The notes: generated from the letters alone by a model not told the origin. A stretch of 64,000 nucleotides of DNA from Roseobacter fucihabitans (GCF_014337925.2 NZ_CP143423.1:4370501-4434500); one strand, 5' to 3'. Numbered from the stretch's first letter, positions 28,095 to 37,926 are shown. Made by a program: numbers and translations.

Positions 28095-28930
28095 CGCAGA
28101 GATTGGCGAAAATCCCTCTGGCTGGTGTCATTGGCGCCCCGATTGCTCATTCAAAATCGCCGCTGCTTCATGGGCATTGGCTTAAAAAATATGGGATCAA
28201 GGGGTTTTATATCCCGATGGAAGTTGCCAGCACCGATTTACGTAACGTTCTGACTACCCTTCCCAAGGCCGGTTTTGTCGGTGTAAACGTCACCATTCCG
28301 CATAAAGAAGCGGTATTTGAAATCGCGGATGTGATCAGTGACCACGCCAGATTGATCGGGGCGGCAAATACGCTGGTTTTTTCCGAGGATGGCAAAATCC
28401 ATGCGGATAATACCGATGGCTACGGTTTTCTGGAAAACCTGAAAACTGGCGCACCGAATTGGGATCCCTCGCTTGGACCAGCGGTTGTCTTGGGTGCGGG
28501 AGGCGCTGCGCGTGCCGTGATCATGTCCTTGCTCGATGCAGGTGTTCCGCAAATTATGCTGACTAATCGAACACATGCGCGGGCGGAACAGCTCGAGGGG
28601 GACTTTGGCAATCGGGTTAAAAGCGTGCCATGGGAGCAAGCCGGTGACGTGCTGGACGCGGCAAACCTGCTCGTGAATACCACCTCCCTCGGTATGGTTG
28701 GAAAACCTGAACTCGCCGTATCGCTGGACCGTCTTGAGCCCTCCACCGTGGTGACGGATCTTGTCTACACCCCTTTGCAAACGCTCCTTTTGACTGCGGC
28801 TGATCAAAAAGGATGCGTTACCGTCGATGGGCTTGGTATGTTGTTGCATCAAGCGGTCCCCGGGTTTGAACGCTGGTTCGGTCACCGCCCGGTTGTGGAT
28901 GCCGATACCCGTGCCGCCGTGTTGATATGA
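28091..28930 (+). CDS. aroE: Shikimate dehydrogenase
   Basis: A 279-residue NADPH enzyme that reduces 3-dehydroshikimate to shikimate in aromatic amino acid synthesis. The substrate-binding motif GAPIAHSKSPLLH is near the N-terminus, the catalytic Lys is in NVTIPHKEAV, the catalytic Asp in ADNTDGYGFL, and the cofactor motif is VLGAGGAARAVI. It overlaps both maf and coaE by four bases in a tightly packed rightward operon. Confidence 0.97.
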   Translation: MTQRLAKIPLAGVIGAPIAHSKSPLLHGHWLKKYGIKGFYIPMEVASTDLRNVLTTLPKAGFVGVNVTIPHKEAVFEIADVISDHARLIGAANTLVFSEDGKIHADNTDGYGFLENLKTGAPNWDPSLGPAVVLGAGGAARAVIMSLLDAGVPQIMLTNRTHARAEQLEGDFGNRVKSVPWEQAGDVLDAANLLVNTTSLGMVGKPELAVSLDRLEPSTVVTDLVYTPLQTLLLTAADQKGCVTVDGLGMLLHQAVPGFERWFGHRPVVDADTRAAVLI

Positions 28931-29520
28931 CGTTCAAACTCGGCCTCACCGGATCGATCGGGATGGGCAAATCCACCACGGCACAGCTTTTTTCAGAGGA
29001 AGGCTGCGGTTTGTGGGACGCGGATGCGGCGGTGCACCGGCTCTATGACGTCGGCGGTGCTGCGGTTGGCCCGCTTGGCGGTGTCTTTCCAGCGGTCATT
29101 GAAAACCGGCAGGTGTCCCGCGAAAAGTTACGTGCCTTGCTCCGCGAAAACCCGGATGCGCTGAAGAGCATAGAGGTCATCGTCCATCCGCTTGTCGCGC
29201 AGGACCGTAACGCGTTTCTCGCCAAAACCACGGCAGACATCGTTGTTTTGGACATCCCGTTATTGTTCGAAACCGGGGGCCACACCGAAATGGATGCCGT
29301 CGCCTGCGTGACTATCCCGCCCAAAGAGCAAAAGGCGCGCGTGATGGCGCGCGGGACAATGACGCGCGAAGCGTTTGAGCATATTTTGTCACAGCAAATG
29401 CCGATTGAGGAAAAATCCGCCCGATCAGATTTTGTGATTGTCACGGATACGATTGAAAATGCCCGGTCACAGGTTCAAGATATCGTAAGACAGATCAGAG
29501 AGAGAATAGGCGATGCGTGA
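28927..29520 (+). CDS. coaE: Dephospho-CoA kinase
   Basis: A 197-residue kinase for the last step of coenzyme A synthesis. The Walker A is GLTGSIGMGKSTTAQLF, followed by the DADAAVHRLY segment and VVLDIPLLFETGG, all family landmarks. It overlaps aroE by four and dnaQ by eight bases. The maf-aroE-coaE-dnaQ order is a conserved alphaproteobacterial arrangement. Confidence 0.97.
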   Translation: MTFKLGLTGSIGMGKSTTAQLFSEEGCGLWDADAAVHRLYDVGGAAVGPLGGVFPAVIENRQVSREKLRALLRENPDALKSIEVIVHPLVAQDRNAFLAKTTADIVVLDIPLLFETGGHTEMDAVACVTIPPKEQKARVMARGTMTREAFEHILSQQMPIEEKSARSDFVIVTDTIENARSQVQDIVRQIRERIGDA

Positions 29521-30199
29521 AGTTGTCCTTGATACAGAAACCACCGGGTTTGATCCGCAATCCGGCGACCGGATTGTTGAGATCGGTGCGGTGGAATTGA
29601 TGGGGCATATGGCGACGGGCAAAACATATCATCAATACATCAACCCTGAACGCGCCATGCCCGAAGAGGCGTTTCAGGTGCATGGGCTGGGTGATGAATT
29701 CCTGCGCGACAAGCCCAAGTTTGCCGAAGTGGGTCAGGCGTTTCTGGACTTCATCGGCGATGCGAAACTGATCATCCATAATGCGGCCTTTGATATCAAA
29801 TTCCTGAACGCGGAATTGAAATGGATGGGCTTGCCACAAATTCCGTGGGAGCAAGCCATCGACACTCTGGAGATGGCGCGCAAACGGTTCCCAGGCTCGC
29901 CGGCCTCGCTGGACGCGCTTTGCCGTCGGTTCAACATCGACAATGGCGCGCGCACCCTGCACGGCGCGCTGCTCGATAGTGAAATTCTGGCGGAGGTTTA
30001 TCTGGAGTTAATCGGCGGTCGTCAGCCCGATTTTGGCCTCTCCACGCGATCAGGTTCCACATCGGGCGCGGACGGCGATGACTGGACCCCGCGTCCCCGC
30101 GCAACGCCTTTGAAGCCGCGCATTACTGAAAAAGAGGCCGCCGCCCATGCCGAATTTGTGGCAAAACTGGGCGACGACGCTTTGTGGCTTAAGGGCTGA
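29513..30199 (+). CDS. dnaQ: DNA polymerase III epsilon subunit (proofreading exonuclease)
   Basis: A 228-residue DEDDh 3'-5' exonuclease that proofreads for the replicative polymerase. Exo I is EVVLDTETTGFDP with the Asp-Glu pair, Exo II is IIHNAAFDIKFLN, and Exo III is RTLHGALLDSEILAEVYLEL with the His and Asp. The C-terminal tail after about residue 175 is low-complexity and then has a helical KEAAAHAEFVAKLG segment, likely the alpha-subunit binding part. It is convergent with secB, three bases apart. Confidence 0.97.
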   Translation: MREVVLDTETTGFDPQSGDRIVEIGAVELMGHMATGKTYHQYINPERAMPEEAFQVHGLGDEFLRDKPKFAEVGQAFLDFIGDAKLIIHNAAFDIKFLNAELKWMGLPQIPWEQAIDTLEMARKRFPGSPASLDALCRRFNIDNGARTLHGALLDSEILAEVYLELIGGRQPDFGLSTRSGSTSGADGDDWTPRPRATPLKPRITEKEAAAHAEFVAKLGDDALWLKG

Positions 30200-30202
30200 A
30201 GA

Positions 30203-30682
30203 TCAGGCGTCAGCCCTTGGTGCATCTTCGCTCTGGCGACGGGCCAGTTCGTTGCGATAAAGCGCCAGGAAGTCGATGTTTTCCAGATTGAGCGGTGGGA
30301 AACCGCCATCGCGGGTCACATCGCTGACCACACGGCGCAGGAACGGGAAGATCATCCGCGGGCATTCGATCAGCAGGAACGGATGCAACTGGTCTTCGGG
30401 CACGTTCTCGATGTGGAAAATACCGGCATAGTCAATTTCGAGCACAAAAAGCGTCGTGTCGCCGTCCTTTGCCTTTGAGGTCACGTTTAGCTTAATGGAG
30501 GTTTCATATTGATTGTCTGCGCTGCGCTTTTTGGCGTCCAGGTTGACCTGAACCTGAACGTCGGGCGTGACGTCAGCGGGCGCGCCCTTCTGGGCCATGA
30601 TGTTCTCAAAAGACATATCACGAATGAATTGTCCCAGGACGCGCATTTGTGGTGCTTGTTGTGGTGCTTCGGCTTCGGCCAT
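30203..30682 (-). CDS. secB: Protein-export chaperone SecB
   Basis: A 159-residue cytosolic tetrameric chaperone that hands preproteins to SecA. MRVLGQFIRDMSFENI near the N-terminus, VLEIDYAGIFHIENVP and the LIECPRMIFPFLRRVV segment are clear family features. It is transcribed leftward, towards dnaQ. secB and fxsA lie side by side on the minus strand with about 60 bases between them. Confidence 0.97.
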   Translation of the reverse strand: MAEAEAPQQAPQMRVLGQFIRDMSFENIMAQKGAPADVTPDVQVQVNLDAKKRSADNQYETSIKLNVTSKAKDGDTTLFVLEIDYAGIFHIENVPEDQLHPFLLIECPRMIFPFLRRVVSDVTRDGGFPPLNLENIDFLALYRNELARRQSEDAPRADA

Positions 30683-30741
30683 GAGTGACTCCTAAAGTGT
30701 AAAATAAATCGGGCGAGCCTTAACAGCTTGAAATGGGGTTC

Positions 30742-31215
30742 TCAATGGTCTGACCATTTTGACGGTCCCTTGATTTCATCAACATCCGGTGTGACTTCGG
30801 AATATTCGCCATCAATGATATCGCCGTTCTGATTACGCCTTTGACGGGGACCGGTATCGAAGGTCTGCACATTGACGCGCGCCCTGATAGCTTTGAACAC
30901 CGCCGTGCGAAAAGCCGGTACGAGCAGCAGAAACCCAAAGGCGTCGGTAAAAAAGCCCGGTGTCAGCAAAAGTGCGCCGGAAAAGAGAATCATCGCCCCA
31001 TGCACCAAAGGCTCAGTGGGATCGCGCAAATCTGAAAACGACGATTTCAATTTATTGATCGCCATAAGCCCCTGATTTCGCACAAGCCAGGTGCCAAGGA
31101 TTGCGGTAAAAACCACTGTGATCAGCGTCCAGCCCAGACCGATCAGACCGCCGACCTGAATAAACAAGGCGATTTCGATCAGGGGAACCGCAAGAAAAGC
31201 GATAAATAGCCACAT
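30742..31215 (-). CDS. fxsA: FxsA-family membrane protein
   Basis: A 157-residue membrane protein of the FxsA family, named for suppression of phage F exclusion in E. coli; its true role is unknown. Three to four hydrophobic segments are visible: IAFLAVPLIEIALFIQVGG, LGWTLITVVFTAILGTWLV, HGAMILFSGALLLTPGFFTD and FGFLLLVPAFR. The TPGFFTDAFG motif is the family hallmark. The ATG at 31215 follows GAAAGGAAG. It is divergent from the Tim44-like gene, with about 105 bases between them. Confidence 0.9.
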   Translation of the reverse strand: MWLFIAFLAVPLIEIALFIQVGGLIGLGWTLITVVFTAILGTWLVRNQGLMAINKLKSSFSDLRDPTEPLVHGAMILFSGALLLTPGFFTDAFGFLLLVPAFRTAVFKAIRARVNVQTFDTGPRQRRNQNGDIIDGEYSEVTPDVDEIKGPSKWSDH

Positions 31216-31320
31216 TTTGATACTTCCTTTCGTCCACGACGCAGTGGACTTGACCACGTGCCACACCTACATAAGAGGTAACAACGTCTGTTTCCATGAT
31301 TTACCCCATATGAGGTTCCT

Positions 31321-31980
31321 ATGAATTCGTCCCTGATACAGCTTTTGGTGCTGGCCGGCATTGCTGTTTTTCTGATTTTACGTCTGAAAAACGTGCTGGG
31401 AACACGGGATGGTTTTGAAGCCCCGCCCGCGAAACTGCCAACCAACACAAATGAACGCAAACATGACTTTGAAGTCATTGAGGGCGGGCCGGATCTGGAT
31501 ATCGTCGATCACGTAGATGAAAACAGCCCCGCGGCGCGCGCACTTGCCGAGATGAAAAGGATTGAGCCTTCGTTCAGCGTCACGGATTTTCTGGGCGGCG
31601 CGCGCGGTGCCTATGAAATGATCGTGATGGGGTATGAAAACGGCGAATTGGCTGAAATTCAGCCGTTTTTGGCCGAAGATATTTACGAATCCTTCGTTGA
31701 CGGAATTGCAGCACGCGAAGATCAGGGCCTTACCGTGGAGGCGAATTTCATCGGCGTACGTGAGCTGAAACTGGTGGATGCAACCTTTGATGAGGACAAT
31801 CACGAGGCCGAATTGACCATCAGATTTGTGGCCGAGCTGACCTCCGCTGTGCGCAACAGCGAAGGCGAGATCATTGACGGCAGCACAACCGAGTTGAAAC
31901 GGCAGAAAGACACCTGGAGCTTTGCCCGCGCGATGGGGACAAATGATCCCAACTGGTTGCTCGTTTCCACCGACGCATGA
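31321..31980 (+). CDS. Tim44-like domain protein with one membrane anchor
   Basis: A 219-residue protein with an N-terminal membrane segment (LIQLLVLAGIAVFLIL, residues 5-20), a charged linker and a C-terminal Tim44-like domain of about 140 residues (FSVTDFLGGARGAYEMIVMG through SFARAMGTNDPNWLLVSTDA). Mitochondrial Tim44 tethers the import motor to the membrane; bacterial homologues are common in alphaproteobacteria but their role is not established. It overlaps mltA by four bases, so the two are likely coexpressed. Confidence 0.87.
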   Translation: MNSSLIQLLVLAGIAVFLILRLKNVLGTRDGFEAPPAKLPTNTNERKHDFEVIEGGPDLDIVDHVDENSPAARALAEMKRIEPSFSVTDFLGGARGAYEMIVMGYENGELAEIQPFLAEDIYESFVDGIAAREDQGLTVEANFIGVRELKLVDATFDEDNHEAELTIRFVAELTSAVRNSEGEIIDGSTTELKRQKDTWSFARAMGTNDPNWLLVSTDA

Positions 31981-33014
31981 AGCCCGCAGGTGCGGCGGCG
32001 TTTTTGGCAGGGCTGGTCATAATGACTGGCTTCGTTGATGCCGAAACGCGTGTCAGCCTTTTGTCCTTTGATGATCTGGAGGGCTGGCAAGCGGACGATC
32101 ATGCAGCGGCTTTCGAGACGTTTCAAAATACCTGTCTGGACATGGATGATCCCGATTGGCGCGCGGTCTGTGCCTATGCAACCTCCAGGCCCGACCCAAA
32201 GGCCTTTTTCGAATTGCTGTTTCGCCCGGTGTTGATCGAGGACGGTGATCCCATGATCTTCACCGGGTATTTCGAACCTGAATTGACGGGCTCGCGGGTT
32301 CAAACGGCGCGTTTCAAATATCCCATCTATGCGATGCCACCCGAAGCCAGGGACACGAAACTCTGGTACTCTCGCCGTCAGATCCTTGAGGGTTCCATGA
32401 TGCAAGACAGAGGTTTGGAAATCGCCTGGGTCGATGATCCGGTTGAGCTGTTTTTTTTGCAAATTCAGGGGTCTGGGCGGGTTAACCTGCCGGACGGCGA
32501 AAAACTGCGCGTGGGCTACGCAGGGGCGAATGGTCACGGCTATCGCTCCATCGGGGCCGAATTGGTACGTCGTGGCACTTATGATCCGCATCAGGTCAGC
32601 GCCGAAGTCATCAAGAATTGGGTACGGCGCAATCCGGCTGAGGGCCGTGAGTTGCTGTTTCACAACGCCTCTTTTGTCTTTTTCCGGGAGGTCAGCGAAG
32701 TGCCCGCGGATAAGGGGCCATTGGGTGCGATGAACCGTTCGGTGACGCCGATGCGCACCATTGCGGTTGATCCGAAACACACGCCTCTGGGCGCGCCGGT
32801 CTGGATCGAGAAGGCGGGTCAAAGCCCAATACGTCGTTTGATGATCGCGCAGGATACCGGGTCGGCGATCAAAGGGGCGCAGCGCGCGGATATCTTTTTC
32901 GGAACGGGCAAAGAAGCCGGTCGTGCGGCCGGAAAGTTGAAAGATCCGGGGCGCATGGTCGTATTGCTGCCGATACAGCGCGCTTATGCGATGGCACCCG
33001 AGGATGGGTTGTGA
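31977..33014 (+). CDS. mltA: Membrane-bound lytic murein transglycosylase A
   Basis: A 345-residue enzyme that cleaves peptidoglycan to anhydro-muropeptides. It opens with a signal-like hydrophobic stretch (AAAFLAGLVIMTGFVDA); no lipobox cysteine is evident. The MltA barrel includes FTGYFEPELTGS and FFLQIQGSGRV, and the C-terminal 3D domain has VDPKHTPLGAPVWIE and the catalytic-Asp region MIAQDTGSAIKGAQRADIFF. It sits between the Tim44-like and Smr genes with overlaps of four bases on both sides. Confidence 0.93.
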   Translation: MKPAGAAAFLAGLVIMTGFVDAETRVSLLSFDDLEGWQADDHAAAFETFQNTCLDMDDPDWRAVCAYATSRPDPKAFFELLFRPVLIEDGDPMIFTGYFEPELTGSRVQTARFKYPIYAMPPEARDTKLWYSRRQILEGSMMQDRGLEIAWVDDPVELFFLQIQGSGRVNLPDGEKLRVGYAGANGHGYRSIGAELVRRGTYDPHQVSAEVIKNWVRRNPAEGRELLFHNASFVFFREVSEVPADKGPLGAMNRSVTPMRTIAVDPKHTPLGAPVWIEKAGQSPIRRLMIAQDTGSAIKGAQRADIFFGTGKEAGRAAGKLKDPGRMVVLLPIQRAYAMAPEDGL

Positions 33015-33607
33015 CACGGCGCAAACTGTCAAAGGATGAGGTCGCGCTATGGCGAAGGGTGGCGGAACGCACGGAGGCTTTGGAGCAGCGCAGCAATTTT
33101 GATCCCGACGCCTATGCACCCCAACCCAATACGGCGCTCCCGTCCCGGCAAAAAACCGATTTTACCAAGCTGAACGCCGGATTTCCGCCCAAGCCTGAGG
33201 CGCGCAGGAATACCATGAACCTTGCGCCCTCCCTCCCCGATCAACTGCGCCAGATGCCGGTCCAGATGGATCGCAAGACTTTCGGCAAGATGAACCGTGG
33301 CAAGATCAAACCCGAGGGGCGCATTGATTTACATGGGATGACATTGGATCGCGCGCATACGGCGCTGACAAGCTTTATCCTGCGGGCAAACGGTTCCGGC
33401 AAGCGGTTGGTCCTGGTCATCACGGGCAAGGGCAAGAACCGCGATGAAGGCGGGCCGATCCCGGTGCGGTTTGGCGTGCTGCGCCATCAGGTGCCGCAGT
33501 GGTTGAATACGCCGCCGCTGGCCTCGGCGGTGATGCAGGTCAGTGAGGCGCATATTAGCCACGGGGGCGGCGGTGCCTATTATGTTTATCTCAGGCGTCG
33601 CCGCTAG
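33011..33607 (+). CDS. Smr-domain protein
   Basis: A 198-residue protein with a C-terminal Smr domain, a probable nuclease or nucleic-acid-binding module. The DLHG motif is in GRIDLHGMTLDRAH and the second motif in LVLVITGKGKNRDEGG. The N-terminal 90 residues are basic and probably disordered. It starts at a GTG at 33011 that overlaps the mltA stop as GTGA. Its last 17 bases overlap the end of the convergent MFS gene. Confidence 0.9.
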   Translation: MTRRKLSKDEVALWRRVAERTEALEQRSNFDPDAYAPQPNTALPSRQKTDFTKLNAGFPPKPEARRNTMNLAPSLPDQLRQMPVQMDRKTFGKMNRGKIKPEGRIDLHGMTLDRAHTALTSFILRANGSGKRLVLVITGKGKNRDEGGPIPVRFGVLRHQVPQWLNTPPLASAVMQVSEAHISHGGGGAYYVYLRRRR

Positions 33608-34817
33608 GCAGGTCGCGTTGAAACCGGAAGATCCCGAGGCCCGCCAGTAGCGCCCCGGCAAAATAGAACATTGCTATTGCGACCATCTGGTCGGGGAAAA
33701 CGATACCGACATCAATCAATGCGCCGGTGATCCCCGGCCCGATAGCGGAGCCGAAAACCATCAGTGCGGCGGCGGCGGCCTTGATCGCGCCGAGGTGTTT
33801 CGTGCCGTAAAATACCGCCCAGAAGGCGGTTGTTGCGGGGCCTTGCATGCCTTGGCCGATACCGAAAATGACAAGCCCGACACCCGCCATGAAAATTGTA
33901 TCGGCAGAGGCCAGCACGATAAACGACACCCCAAAAGGCACCATCTGAAACGGCACGATCCATTTCACGCCAAACCGGTCGATGGCCCAGCCGGTGAGGA
34001 AGGTAAACGCAATGGTTGCCAGCGTGTAGATCGGCATCAACGCGACATAGGACCCAAGGCTCCAGCCTTTCACCTCGGTCAGGTGGACCTGATGAAAAAA
34101 TAACGCGGTCCCAAAGGCAGCGGGGCCTAAAATGAGCGGAATGAGGCAATAAAACAGCGGATGGTGCAGAAGTTCCCGGCGGGTCCAGTGCTTATTACGC
34201 ATCCCAAAGCGTTGCGTGCTTTCAGCGAGCGATTGGGGTGTGCGTTCGAGCCGCAACAGAACCTGCATGACCGGAATGGTGGCGAGCACGCAGACAGCCG
34301 CCAAAACCCAAAGATATCGCCAGTCAAACACCGTCAGCAGAGCGACGAAGAGGATTGGCAACAGCGCTTGCCCGACAGCGAAGCCCATAGAGGAGATCGA
34401 AATCGCCCGCCCCCGTGTGGCTACGAACCATCGCGACATGGCCACCGCACCCAATTGGGACATCATCCCCTGGCCTGTGAGGCGCAGGGCGAAAACGACG
34501 AGGATCAGCAAAAAACCGTTCGGCACAAGCGCCATGGTGATGCAGGAAGCCGAGAGCAAAATCATGACGCCCAGCGAGAGGTTTTTGACCCGGAACCTGT
34601 CGGTCAATGCGCCCGCCCAGATCATCGTGATCGCGGAAAGCGTCGTGCCGATCGTATAGATGCCGCCCCAGCTGCCATCGGTCAGCGAAAAGGCTGTTTT
34701 GATTTCACCCGCAAACAGCGAGATGAAATAGGTTTGCCCGAAGGACGATGTGAAGGTGAGCAAAAACCCGGCCGTCAGGAACAGCCGGTTTTCGACAAGG
34801 AAACGAAGATACCCCAT
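33591..34817 (-). CDS. Major facilitator superfamily transporter
   Basis: A 408-residue membrane protein with about 12 hydrophobic segments and MFS features: the loop 2-3 motif appears as GALTDRFRVKNL and a related GWAIDRFGVKW in the second half. It resembles the group that includes oxalate/formate antiporters and monocarboxylate carriers, but the substrate cannot be assigned. It lies 38 bases downstream of nothing on its own strand; hslU ends just before it at 34856 in the same direction, so read-through from the hsl operon is possible. Confidence 0.82.
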   Translation of the reverse strand: MGYLRFLVENRLFLTAGFLLTFTSSFGQTYFISLFAGEIKTAFSLTDGSWGGIYTIGTTLSAITMIWAGALTDRFRVKNLSLGVMILLSASCITMALVPNGFLLILVVFALRLTGQGMMSQLGAVAMSRWFVATRGRAISISSMGFAVGQALLPILFVALLTVFDWRYLWVLAAVCVLATIPVMQVLLRLERTPQSLAESTQRFGMRNKHWTRRELLHHPLFYCLIPLILGPAAFGTALFFHQVHLTEVKGWSLGSYVALMPIYTLATIAFTFLTGWAIDRFGVKWIVPFQMVPFGVSFIVLASADTIFMAGVGLVIFGIGQGMQGPATTAFWAVFYGTKHLGAIKAAAAALMVFGSAIGPGITGALIDVGIVFPDQMVAIAMFYFAGALLAGLGIFRFQRDLPSGDA

Positions 34818-34855
34818 CCGTTCGGTTTCGCAGGCAAAATCCGAAATTGGAAGTG

Positions 34856-36160
34856 TTAAAGCATGTAGCGGCTGATATCCGTAGACTGCGTCAATGCGCC
34901 GAGGTTTGCCTGCACGAATGCCGCGTTCACGACAACGGCGTCGCCTTCGCGGTCCGGTGCGTTGAAGGACAACTCCTCGAACACGCGCTCCATCACGGTA
35001 TAAAGCCTGCGCGCGCCGATGTTTTCGACCGACTGGTTGACGTCTGCGGCGATCTTGGCCAGGGCGGCGATACCATCCTCTTCAAAGCTGACAGTGACTT
35101 TTTCAGTGCCCATCAGAGCGGTGTATTGCAGGGTCAGCGCGTTATCGGTTTCCGTCAGAATGCGTACGAAATCCTCCTCCGTGAGGGCGCGCAATTCAAC
35201 GCGGATCGGCAGGCGGCCCTGTAATTCAGGCAGTAAATCAGACGGTTTGGCGATATGGAACGCGCCGGAGGCAATGAACAGCACATGATCGGTTTTGACC
35301 GGCCCGTGTTTGGTGCTGACGGTGGTGCCCTCGATCAGGGGCAGCAGATCGCGCTGCACGCCTTCGCGGCTGACATCGCCACCGCGCGCGTCCGAGCGTG
35401 CACAAACCTTGTCGATTTCATCTAGAAAAACGATACCGTTTTGCTCCACGGCCTCAATGGCGGCGCGGGTGACGGTTTCATCATCGAGCAATTTATCGGC
35501 CTCTTCCGAGATCAGCACGTCATAGCTTTCGGACACTTTTAACCGTTTGCGCGTGGTGCGCCCGCCCAGTGCTTTCCCGAACAGATCGCCGATGTTCATC
35601 ATACCCATGCCACCTTGCTGACCGGGAATATCCATCATCGGGAATGGGTTAGAGGTATCGGCCACCTCAAGGTCGATCATCTCGTTGTCCAGCTCGCCCG
35701 ATTTGAGCTTTTTGCGGAACATTTCGCGTGTGCCTTCGCGGGCATCCTCCCCGGCGATGGCGTCGATCACGCGTTCTTCCGCGGCGTGGCGGGCACCTGC
35801 TTTGACGTCCTCGCGCATGTGGTCGCGGGTCATGGCAATGGCGTTATCGACCAGATCGCGGATGATCTGTTCCACGTCACGGCCAACGTAACCGACTTCG
35901 GTGAATTTGGTGGCTTCGACCTTGAGAAACGGCGCGCGCGCCAGTTTGGCCAGACGGCGGCTGATTTCGGTTTTGCCGACGCCGGTGGGCCCGATCATCA
36001 GGATATTTTTGGGATAGACCTCGTCGCGCAGATCATCGCCCAATTGCTTGCGCCGCCAACGGTTGCGCAGGGCGACGGCGACCGCCCGTTTGGCGTCCTT
36101 TTGGCCGATGATGAACCGGTCGAGTTCTGAAACGATTTCGCGGGGGGTCAGGTCGGTCAT
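34856..36160 (-). CDS. hslU: HslU ATPase of the HslUV protease
   Basis: A 434-residue AAA+ unfoldase that feeds substrates to HslV. The Walker A is [28 protein letters not shown] is the pore-loop region, and Walker B is [12 protein letters not shown]. The C-terminus, [18 protein letters not shown] ([11 protein letters not shown]), inserts into HslV and is intact. It normally follows hslV directly; here a membrane-protein gene of 360 codons is inserted between them, overlapping each neighbour by four bases. Confidence 0.97.
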   Translation of the reverse strand: MTDLTPREIVSELDRFIIGQKDAKRAVAVALRNRWRRKQLGDDLRDEVYPKNILMIGPTGVGKTEISRRLAKLARAPFLKVEATKFTEVGYVGRDVEQIIRDLVDNAIAMTRDHMREDVKAGARHAAEERVIDAIAGEDAREGTREMFRKKLKSGELDNEMIDLEVADTSNPFPMMDIPGQQGGMGMMNIGDLFGKALGGRTTRKRLKVSESYDVLISEEADKLLDDETVTRAAIEAVEQNGIVFLDEIDKVCARSDARGGDVSREGVQRDLLPLIEGTTVSTKHGPVKTDHVLFIASGAFHIAKPSDLLPELQGRLPIRVELRALTEEDFVRILTETDNALTLQYTALMGTEKVTVSFEEDGIAALAKIAADVNQSVENIGARRLYTVMERVFEELSFNAPDREGDAVVVNAAFVQANLGALTQSTDISRYML

Positions 36161-37239
36161 GAAGAAGCCTTTGCAACATGGGAGGGCGGCAATTTTTGGA
36201 GCGGGATGAAGCCGGGCAGCAGCGCCAGGAGACGCGCGCGGATATTTTCCCAGCGCGCACCCAGAAAGAGGAGCACGATCCCGAGGAAAAAGACCGTGAA
36301 CACCGCCCCATCCCCGTCAAAAATGGTAGCGGTCAGGATCACGGTGTAGCCGATGGCTGCGATCAGGAAAGACCGGCGGTCAATGATGATCGCAACCAGC
36401 GCGAAGAGCGTCAGGACCGCGACCAGCAGCGAGTTGGACCAGCCAGCGTCATTGTCGAGTAGGGACAGCGCGATGGTATTCACCAGGGCGGGCGCGGCGA
36501 CGACGTGCAGCCAGAAGCCATTGGCGGAACGTCGGGTAACGCGGTGCGGGTCGGACATATCGAACATCATGGCGATGGCGAACACCACGAGCCCCAGCGC
36601 AAGTGTGATGAAGGCAAAGGGGCCGCCCGCGGAAAGCAGGAAGAGTTCCTCAGTTGAGCCGGGTGATCCGCTGCTGTTGCCCGCGATCAGGATGGCCACG
36701 CCGAAGGCCGCCAGCGCGATCAAAGCCAGCGCGAAGGGGACACGGAACCGGAGCCAGTAGGCAAAAAGCGCCAGTGTTGCGAGGATAAAGGGCAGGGGCA
36801 GGCTGCTGTTATCGCCCTGTGCGACCATGAAAAGTTCGGAGAAGGCCCCGGCGAACCCGTAAGCTGCATTGATCGCGAACATGATCGACAGCGCGATGGC
36901 GGGCGCGACCATACGGCGGCGGCGGATGAAATATTCCGACATCCCCCAGAGAGAGGCGGCGGCAAAGAGGCTGGAGAATATGAGCGTGTTTTTGAGGCTT
37001 AGCGGATCATTGGTCACGACAAACGTCACAACACCAACCCATCCAACGGCCAGAATGAGCATGCCGACGACGATGAAAATCTCGTTGAAGCCTTTGAATA
37101 ATTCAAACGGTTCGTCGCCCGGCGCAAGGTTTTCACGCGCACCGCTGCGGCTGTGGGCAAGGCTCATCAGCGCGGCAGCCTGCGCTTCCGTCACGATCCC
37201 GGCGCTGACGGAGGCCCGAAGATCGTCCTGACTAATCAT
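36157..37239 (-). CDS. Unidentified polytopic membrane protein between hslV and hslU
   Basis: A 360-residue protein I do not recognise with certainty. The N-terminal 35 residues ([20 protein letters not shown]) form a soluble helical segment recalling the start of DUF2157-type proteins. From about residue 52 onward there are roughly ten hydrophobic segments (for example [20 protein letters not shown] and [20 protein letters not shown]). It has no enzyme motif. It overlaps hslU and hslV by four bases each as ATGA, so it is fully embedded in the protease operon and cotranslated with it. A role with HslUV at the membrane is possible but purely inferred from position. Confidence 0.75.
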   Translation of the reverse strand: MISQDDLRASVSAGIVTEAQAAALMSLAHSRSGARENLAPGDEPFELFKGFNEIFIVVGMLILAVGWVGVVTFVVTNDPLSLKNTLIFSSLFAAASLWGMSEYFIRRRRMVAPAIALSIMFAINAAYGFAGAFSELFMVAQGDNSSLPLPFILATLALFAYWLRFRVPFALALIALAAFGVAILIAGNSSGSPGSTEELFLLSAGGPFAFITLALGLVVFAIAMMFDMSDPHRVTRRSANGFWLHVVAAPALVNTIALSLLDNDAGWSNSLLVAVLTLFALVAIIIDRRSFLIAAIGYTVILTATIFDGDGAVFTVFFLGIVLLFLGARWENIRARLLALLPGFIPLQKLPPSHVAKASS

Positions 37240-37793
37240 GCGGTGATTTTCTCCACCGTCAGATTGCCGTTTGTATAAACACAGATGTCTGCCGCAATCG
37301 CCATGGCATCACGCGCCACCTCTTCGGCGGATCGTTCGCTGTCCATCATGCCGCGTGCAGCGGCCAACGCATAATTGCCACCCGACCCGATGGCGGTGAC
37401 GTCATGCTCGGGCTCCAGCACGTCGCCCGCCCCGGTGATCACGAAAATATCCTTCCCGTCCGACACGATCAGCATCGCTTCGAGCTTCTGGAGGTATTTA
37501 TCCGTACGCCAGTCCTTGGCCAGTTCGACACTCGCGCGCGCCAATTGTCCCGGCGTGGCTTCGAGTTTGGTTTCCAGCCGCTCCAGCAGGGTAAAGGCAT
37601 CGGCTGTGGAGCCTGCAAACCCTGCGACAATGTCAAAACCGCCGGGGCTCAGACGGCGCACTTTGCGCGCGGTGCCCTTGATCACGGTCTGGCCCAATGA
37701 CACCTGGCCGTCGCCCGCAATCACGACCTCACCGGCTTTTTTGACGCCGATGATCGTCGTGCCGTGCCAGCCGGGGAATTCTGCTCGTGCCAT
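37236..37793 (-). CDS. hslV: HslV peptidase of the HslUV protease
   Basis: A 185-residue proteasome-beta-like threonine peptidase. The segment [17 protein letters not shown] contains the catalytic N-terminal Thr that is exposed after removal of the leader, and [19 protein letters not shown] and [16 protein letters not shown] are diagnostic. The leader is about ten residues, slightly longer than in E. coli. It heads the leftward operon hslV-membrane protein-hslU. A terminator for the upstream trx gene lies between 37872 and 37902. Confidence 0.96.
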   Translation of the reverse strand: MARAEFPGWHGTTIIGVKKAGEVVIAGDGQVSLGQTVIKGTARKVRRLSPGGFDIVAGFAGSTADAFTLLERLETKLEATPGQLARASVELAKDWRTDKYLQKLEAMLIVSDGKDIFVITGAGDVLEPEHDVTAIGSGGNYALAAARGMMDSERSAEEVARDAMAIAADICVYTNGNLTVEKITA

Positions 37794-37871
37794 TGGGACC
37801 TCCTTCTTGGTGTCATTCTATATGGCGCGCTGGTTTAACGGGTACAAGCCCGGTGCCACAACGGCCCCGCC

Positions 37872-37902
37872 AAAAACAAAGGGCGCTCCGATGGAACGCC
37901 CT
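37872..37902 (-). terminator. Rho-independent terminator of trxA
   Basis: On the minus strand a 10-base-pair stem (arms at 37893-37902 and 37880-37889, AGGGCGTTCC with GGAGCGCCCT, one G-T pair) encloses a three-base loop and is followed by TTTGTTTTT. It lies 25 bases past the trxA stop codon and before hslV, so it should separate the two transcripts. Confidence 0.85.
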
Positions 37903-37926
37903 CGGGGTTTCAAGTGCTAAAAGCCG

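Noticed and set aside
31800-33119. A 439-codon open frame opposite mltA and its neighbours
   Set aside because: It lies antisense to mltA, the Tim44-like gene and the Smr gene, all of which have clear motifs; its own translation is low-complexity in Arg, Pro and Gln.
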